A stretch of DNA of 64,000 nucleotides from Parvularcula sp. BBD 1991-13 (GTDB lineage: Bacteria > Pseudomonadota > Alphaproteobacteria > Caulobacterales > Parvularculaceae). A program made the position numbers and the translations under genes. The notes below the pieces were generated by a model. It was not told where the DNA came from, did no database searches, and worked only from the letters and a program-made list of their open reading frames with translations. Below are positions 61,664 to 64,000 of the stretch, in pieces (position 1 is the first letter of the stretch; every line of letters starts with the position of its first letter). The stretch lies in contig LYSZ01000002.1 in the NCBI GenBank assembly GCA_001657385.1, positions 372,001 through 436,000 of the forward strand, in the 5' to 3' direction.

Positions 61664-62191
61664 ATGCCCGACAGCACGCCAATGGAATCCGAGTTGCAGG
61701 TCGGTCGACGCCATGTGTTTCCCGGCAGGGGCGAATACGACGTGCTGGCGAAAAACCCGTATGCGATGCTGGCGGAAGACGGCGTTGATTTGCGCTGGAA
61801 CAGTTGGGTCGTGGCTGGCGTATCCGGCGGCCGCGCCAATGAATGCGTTGTCAGCTCGCCGCATCTCGGCCTTTGTTTCGTCAGCCTGGTCGATCCGGGC
61901 GCGCGGCCGGCGCGCGCGCGGCGCTTCGCGTCTTTTTGCGGCATTGCAACGGGTACGGAGAAAACCGGACCGGATCTGAGCCTTCGCGCCGACGGTCGCA
62001 CCGTGACGACCCGGTCGAGAATGGAAAGTTTTCTCGATAATGGCGAGGGCGCCGCCGATCACGGCGCGCCGTGCGATATGTCCGTCATGTGGATCGACGA
62101 GACGTTTGTCGAGACGCCGCCGGGCGAGGAGGACCTCTATCCGAAGATGATCCATCTCCTGCTGGAACCGGTGACGCGCGGCGGCCGTTGA
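61664..62191 (+). CDS. Unknown protein B of a tandem paralog pair
   Basis: 175 residues. It aligns with the previous protein over its whole length: VGRRHVFPGRGEYDV, RWNSWVVAGV, HLGLCFVSLV, SFCG, TRSRMESFLDNG, MWIDETFVETPPGEE. AAGGA lies 10 bases before the ATG. Divergence at most positions with conservation of Trp, Cys, His and GEE suggests an old duplication with both copies kept functional. No known family recognised; not obviously secreted. Confidence 0.75.
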   Translation: MPDSTPMESELQVGRRHVFPGRGEYDVLAKNPYAMLAEDGVDLRWNSWVVAGVSGGRANECVVSSPHLGLCFVSLVDPGARPARARRFASFCGIATGTEKTGPDLSLRADGRTVTTRSRMESFLDNGEGAADHGAPCDMSVMWIDETFVETPPGEEDLYPKMIHLLLEPVTRGGR

Positions 62192-62284
62192 CCGCGGCGC
62201 CTGTTTGGCGCCGGCGGGCAAATGGGCTATGAACAGGACTAATCGCCGGGAGTTCGTCCGATCCGCCTGACCCTGTTCACATCG

Positions 62285-63835
62285 GTGCGTCCGTTCGTTT
62301 TCTGGCCGCCGGCGTTTCTTCTCCTCGCGGCGCTCGGATTCAGCCTGATCGATTTCGGCGGCTTCCATGCGTTCCTGTCCGGCGTCAACGCCTGGCTGCT
62401 CAGCCGCTTCGACTGGTTGTTCAGCATCGGGTCCTTTGCAGCGGTTGCGCTGCTCGGCTGGGTCTTCGTCTCGCCGCTGGGCGCGGTGCGGATCGGCGGA
62501 CCGGACGCGCAGCCCATCCTCAGCCGCTGGAACTGGTTCGCGATTACGCTGTGTACGACCATTGCCGTCGGCATCCTGTTCTGGGGCGCAGCGGAGCCGA
62601 TTTTCCACGTCAACGGCCCGCCTGACTTCACCGGTCTCGACGCCCGTTCGGACGGCGCGGCGCGGTTCGCCCTGTCGTCCATGTTCATGCACTGGACGAT
62701 CACGCCTTACGCCATCTACAGCGTGCCGGCGCTCGCCTTTGCGCTCGCCCATTACAACCTCGGGCGCTCTTACTCTTTGAGCGGACCGTTATCGATCCTG
62801 TTCGGCCGCGCCATGACCGGGCGCGGGGGCGCGCTTGTCGACGCGCTTGGGCTCATCGCCCTGGTGGCGGGCGTCGCCGGCGCCCTCGGCGCCGGGGTGA
62901 TGACTCTCGCCGACGGCCTGGGCGGCCTGACGGGAATCGCGGACGGGCCCGTGCTGCGGCTGGCGGTCACGGCGGCCATCGTCGTCGTCTTTGTCGCTTC
63001 TTCCGTGAGCGGCGTGCAAAAGGGCATCCGCGTTCTGTCCGACATCAACACCCGGTTCTTTTTCCTTCTGGCGGCGTTCGTGTTCGTCTTCGGTCCGACC
63101 GGCGATATTGTCGTGCTCGGCCTGAAAGGTCTCGGCGATTATGCGGCGACCTTCATTCCCCAGAGCCTCGCGTTCGGCGCGCGCGCGGGTCACGAATGGA
63201 CGCGCGAGTGGACGGTGTTCAATTTCGCGCAATGGCTCGCCTGGGCGCCGATCACCGCCTTGTTCCTGGGGCGGATCTCCGTCGGCTACACGGTTCGCGA
63301 ATTTCTTTTCTTCAACCTGGCGGGCCCCGCCATGTTCGGCGCGTTATGGATGATCATCTTTGGCGGCGCGGCGATCAATATCGATGTCGAAACCGCCGGA
63401 TCGCTCACCGCGGCGTTGAACGAACGCGGTCCGGAAGCGGTCGTCTATGCGATGTTCGCGGCCTTGCCGCTGCCGGAGGCGGTCGGCCTATCGTTCATTA
63501 TACTGACATTCATATCCTTCGTAACGGCGATGGACTCCAATACGCATTCCATTTCCGGGGTATGCCTCAAGGACGCGGTGGGGGGCGAAAAACAAAGGCC
63601 CGCCGAGATACAGGTCAAGCTTTTCTGGGGCGCGCTGATCGGCGCGGTGGCCTGGATCATGACCGCGACGACGGGCGTCGGCGGCGTGCGCATGCTTTCC
63701 AATCTCGGCGGCGCGCCGGGACTTGTCATCCTGATCGCCATGGGCGCGGTGATCGTCGCCATGCGCGCGGCGTGGTTCGACGAGGTGAAATCCGCGTCGC
63801 AGCCCGCGCGGCAGGACCCTCCGCAAGCCTCATAA
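62285..63835 (+). CDS. BCCT family transporter
   Basis: 516 residues starting at a GTG, with twelve helices expected. The betaine/carnitine/choline transporter signature is clear: GWVFVSPLGAVRIGG, WGAAEPIFHVNGPP, MFMHWTITPYAIYSV, and the core WTVFNFAQWLAWAPITALFLGRISVGYTVREF. In the aromatic site of betaine transporters (WAWWISW), the third residue is Gln316 here while Trp317 and Trp320 are kept, so the substrate may differ. No betaine-synthesis genes adjoin. Confidence 0.9.
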   Translation: MRPFVFWPPAFLLLAALGFSLIDFGGFHAFLSGVNAWLLSRFDWLFSIGSFAAVALLGWVFVSPLGAVRIGGPDAQPILSRWNWFAITLCTTIAVGILFWGAAEPIFHVNGPPDFTGLDARSDGAARFALSSMFMHWTITPYAIYSVPALAFALAHYNLGRSYSLSGPLSILFGRAMTGRGGALVDALGLIALVAGVAGALGAGVMTLADGLGGLTGIADGPVLRLAVTAAIVVVFVASSVSGVQKGIRVLSDINTRFFFLLAAFVFVFGPTGDIVVLGLKGLGDYAATFIPQSLAFGARAGHEWTREWTVFNFAQWLAWAPITALFLGRISVGYTVREFLFFNLAGPAMFGALWMIIFGGAAINIDVETAGSLTAALNERGPEAVVYAMFAALPLPEAVGLSFIILTFISFVTAMDSNTHSISGVCLKDAVGGEKQRPAEIQVKLFWGALIGAVAWIMTATTGVGGVRMLSNLGGAPGLVILIAMGAVIVAMRAAWFDEVKSASQPARQDPPQAS

Positions 63836-63840
63836 AAGAA

Positions 63841-63862
63841 CCCCGGCCTTTCCGGGCCGGGG
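63841..63862. terminator. Bidirectional terminator hairpin after the BCCT gene
   Basis: CCCCGGCC (63841-63848) and GGCCGGGG (63855-63862) form an 8-base stem with a six-base loop. On the minus strand it is followed by TTCTTTT, serving the gene at 63896; on the plus strand only A-rich and mixed sequence follows, so that side is weaker. Confidence 0.65.
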
Positions 63863-63895
63863 CGAAAATCATCTTTCATGCAACTGGAGGGATTT

Positions 63896-64000
63896 TTATC
63901 GTTCGTCGGTTTTATCGGCGGTTTCGGGAAGCGCCGGCGTCAGCCGCTCCGGCGCGTTGTCGGCCGGCCCGGCCTCGGCAGGCGCGGCGTTTCCGGGCGC
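63896..64000 (-). CDS. C-terminal end of an Ala/Pro-rich protein
   Basis: Only the last 34 residues are inside the window, ending PADNAPERLTPALPETADKTDER before a TAA at 63896. The frame has high third-position GC like its neighbours, and a terminator hairpin lies 34 bases beyond the stop. An Ala/Pro-rich polar tail gives no function. Confidence 0.5.
   Translation of the reverse strand, partial: APGNAAPAEAGPADNAPERLTPALPETADKTDER

Noticed and set aside
1-64000. CRISPR arrays, insertion sequences, prophage or conjugative genes
   Set aside because: No regular spaced repeats, transposase, integrase, phage structural or Cas motifs were seen on either strand.

Overview
The window is a stretch of ordinary chromosome from a GC-rich alphaproteobacterium. 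The gene set points there: a RpoH sigma factor with candidate alpha-type heat-shock promoters, succinate dehydrogenase split into sdhCDA and sdhB, a likely 6S RNA upstream of the 5-formyltetrahydrofolate cyclo-ligase and YmdB genes, DUF4169, DUF6356 and DUF2147 proteins, a CYTH-CHAD protein and many envelope proteins. Placement near Parvularculales or Hyphomonadaceae is an inference from gene content only. There is no rRNA, CRISPR array, transposase, integrase or phage gene.

Layout. 0-3.8 kb: the start of an outer-membrane barrel gene, an orphan ParA divergent from CYTH-CHAD, and EF-P. 4-7.1 kb: a hybrid histidine kinase and YebC. 7.3-10.2 kb: a glycosyltransferase/methyltransferase cluster. 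10.6-13 kb: YjhX and a membrane-anchored serine hydrolase. 13-20.3 kb: one-carbon and RNA-modification genes (YmdB, FthC, 6S RNA, RsmD, RluB, TadA), an acyl-CoA dehydrogenase and MAPEG. 20.3-26.4 kb: a GAF-PAS sensor, DinB, Hsp20, MATE, a PEP-mutase-like enzyme and an SDR. 26.8-33.4 kb: an RND pump and an exported patatin. 33.5-36.4 kb: a membrane-bound AraC regulator divergent from two membrane proteins. 36.4-40.6 kb: RpoH, an animal-like glutaminase and RluD. 41.3-47.9 kb: sdhB and sdhCDA flanking a crotonase, DUF2147 and a RodZ/TonB-like fusion. 48-54.4 kb: small accessory proteins, an AsnC regulator, a phosphatase, an amidohydrolase and an aspartic protease. 54.5-59.3 kb: rpmI-rplT-pheS-(membrane gene)-pheT. 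59.5-64 kb: a PilZ protein, tRNA-Thr, two paralogous unknown proteins and a BCCT transporter.

The most notable signals are regulatory and small-scale. Between rplT and pheS lies what looks like a complete ribosome-stalling attenuator, with a Phe-Phe leader peptide, mutually exclusive hairpins and a strong terminator. A low-GC membrane-protein gene sits between pheS and pheT, overlapping both. Two adjacent paralogs of an unrecognised family follow the tRNA-Thr gene. A RodZ-type HTH protein ends in a TonB-like domain, an unknown protein consists of four TerB-like helical repeats, and several clean dyads and phased repeats lie in promoter regions. Most of the window is core metabolism and needs no special explanation.
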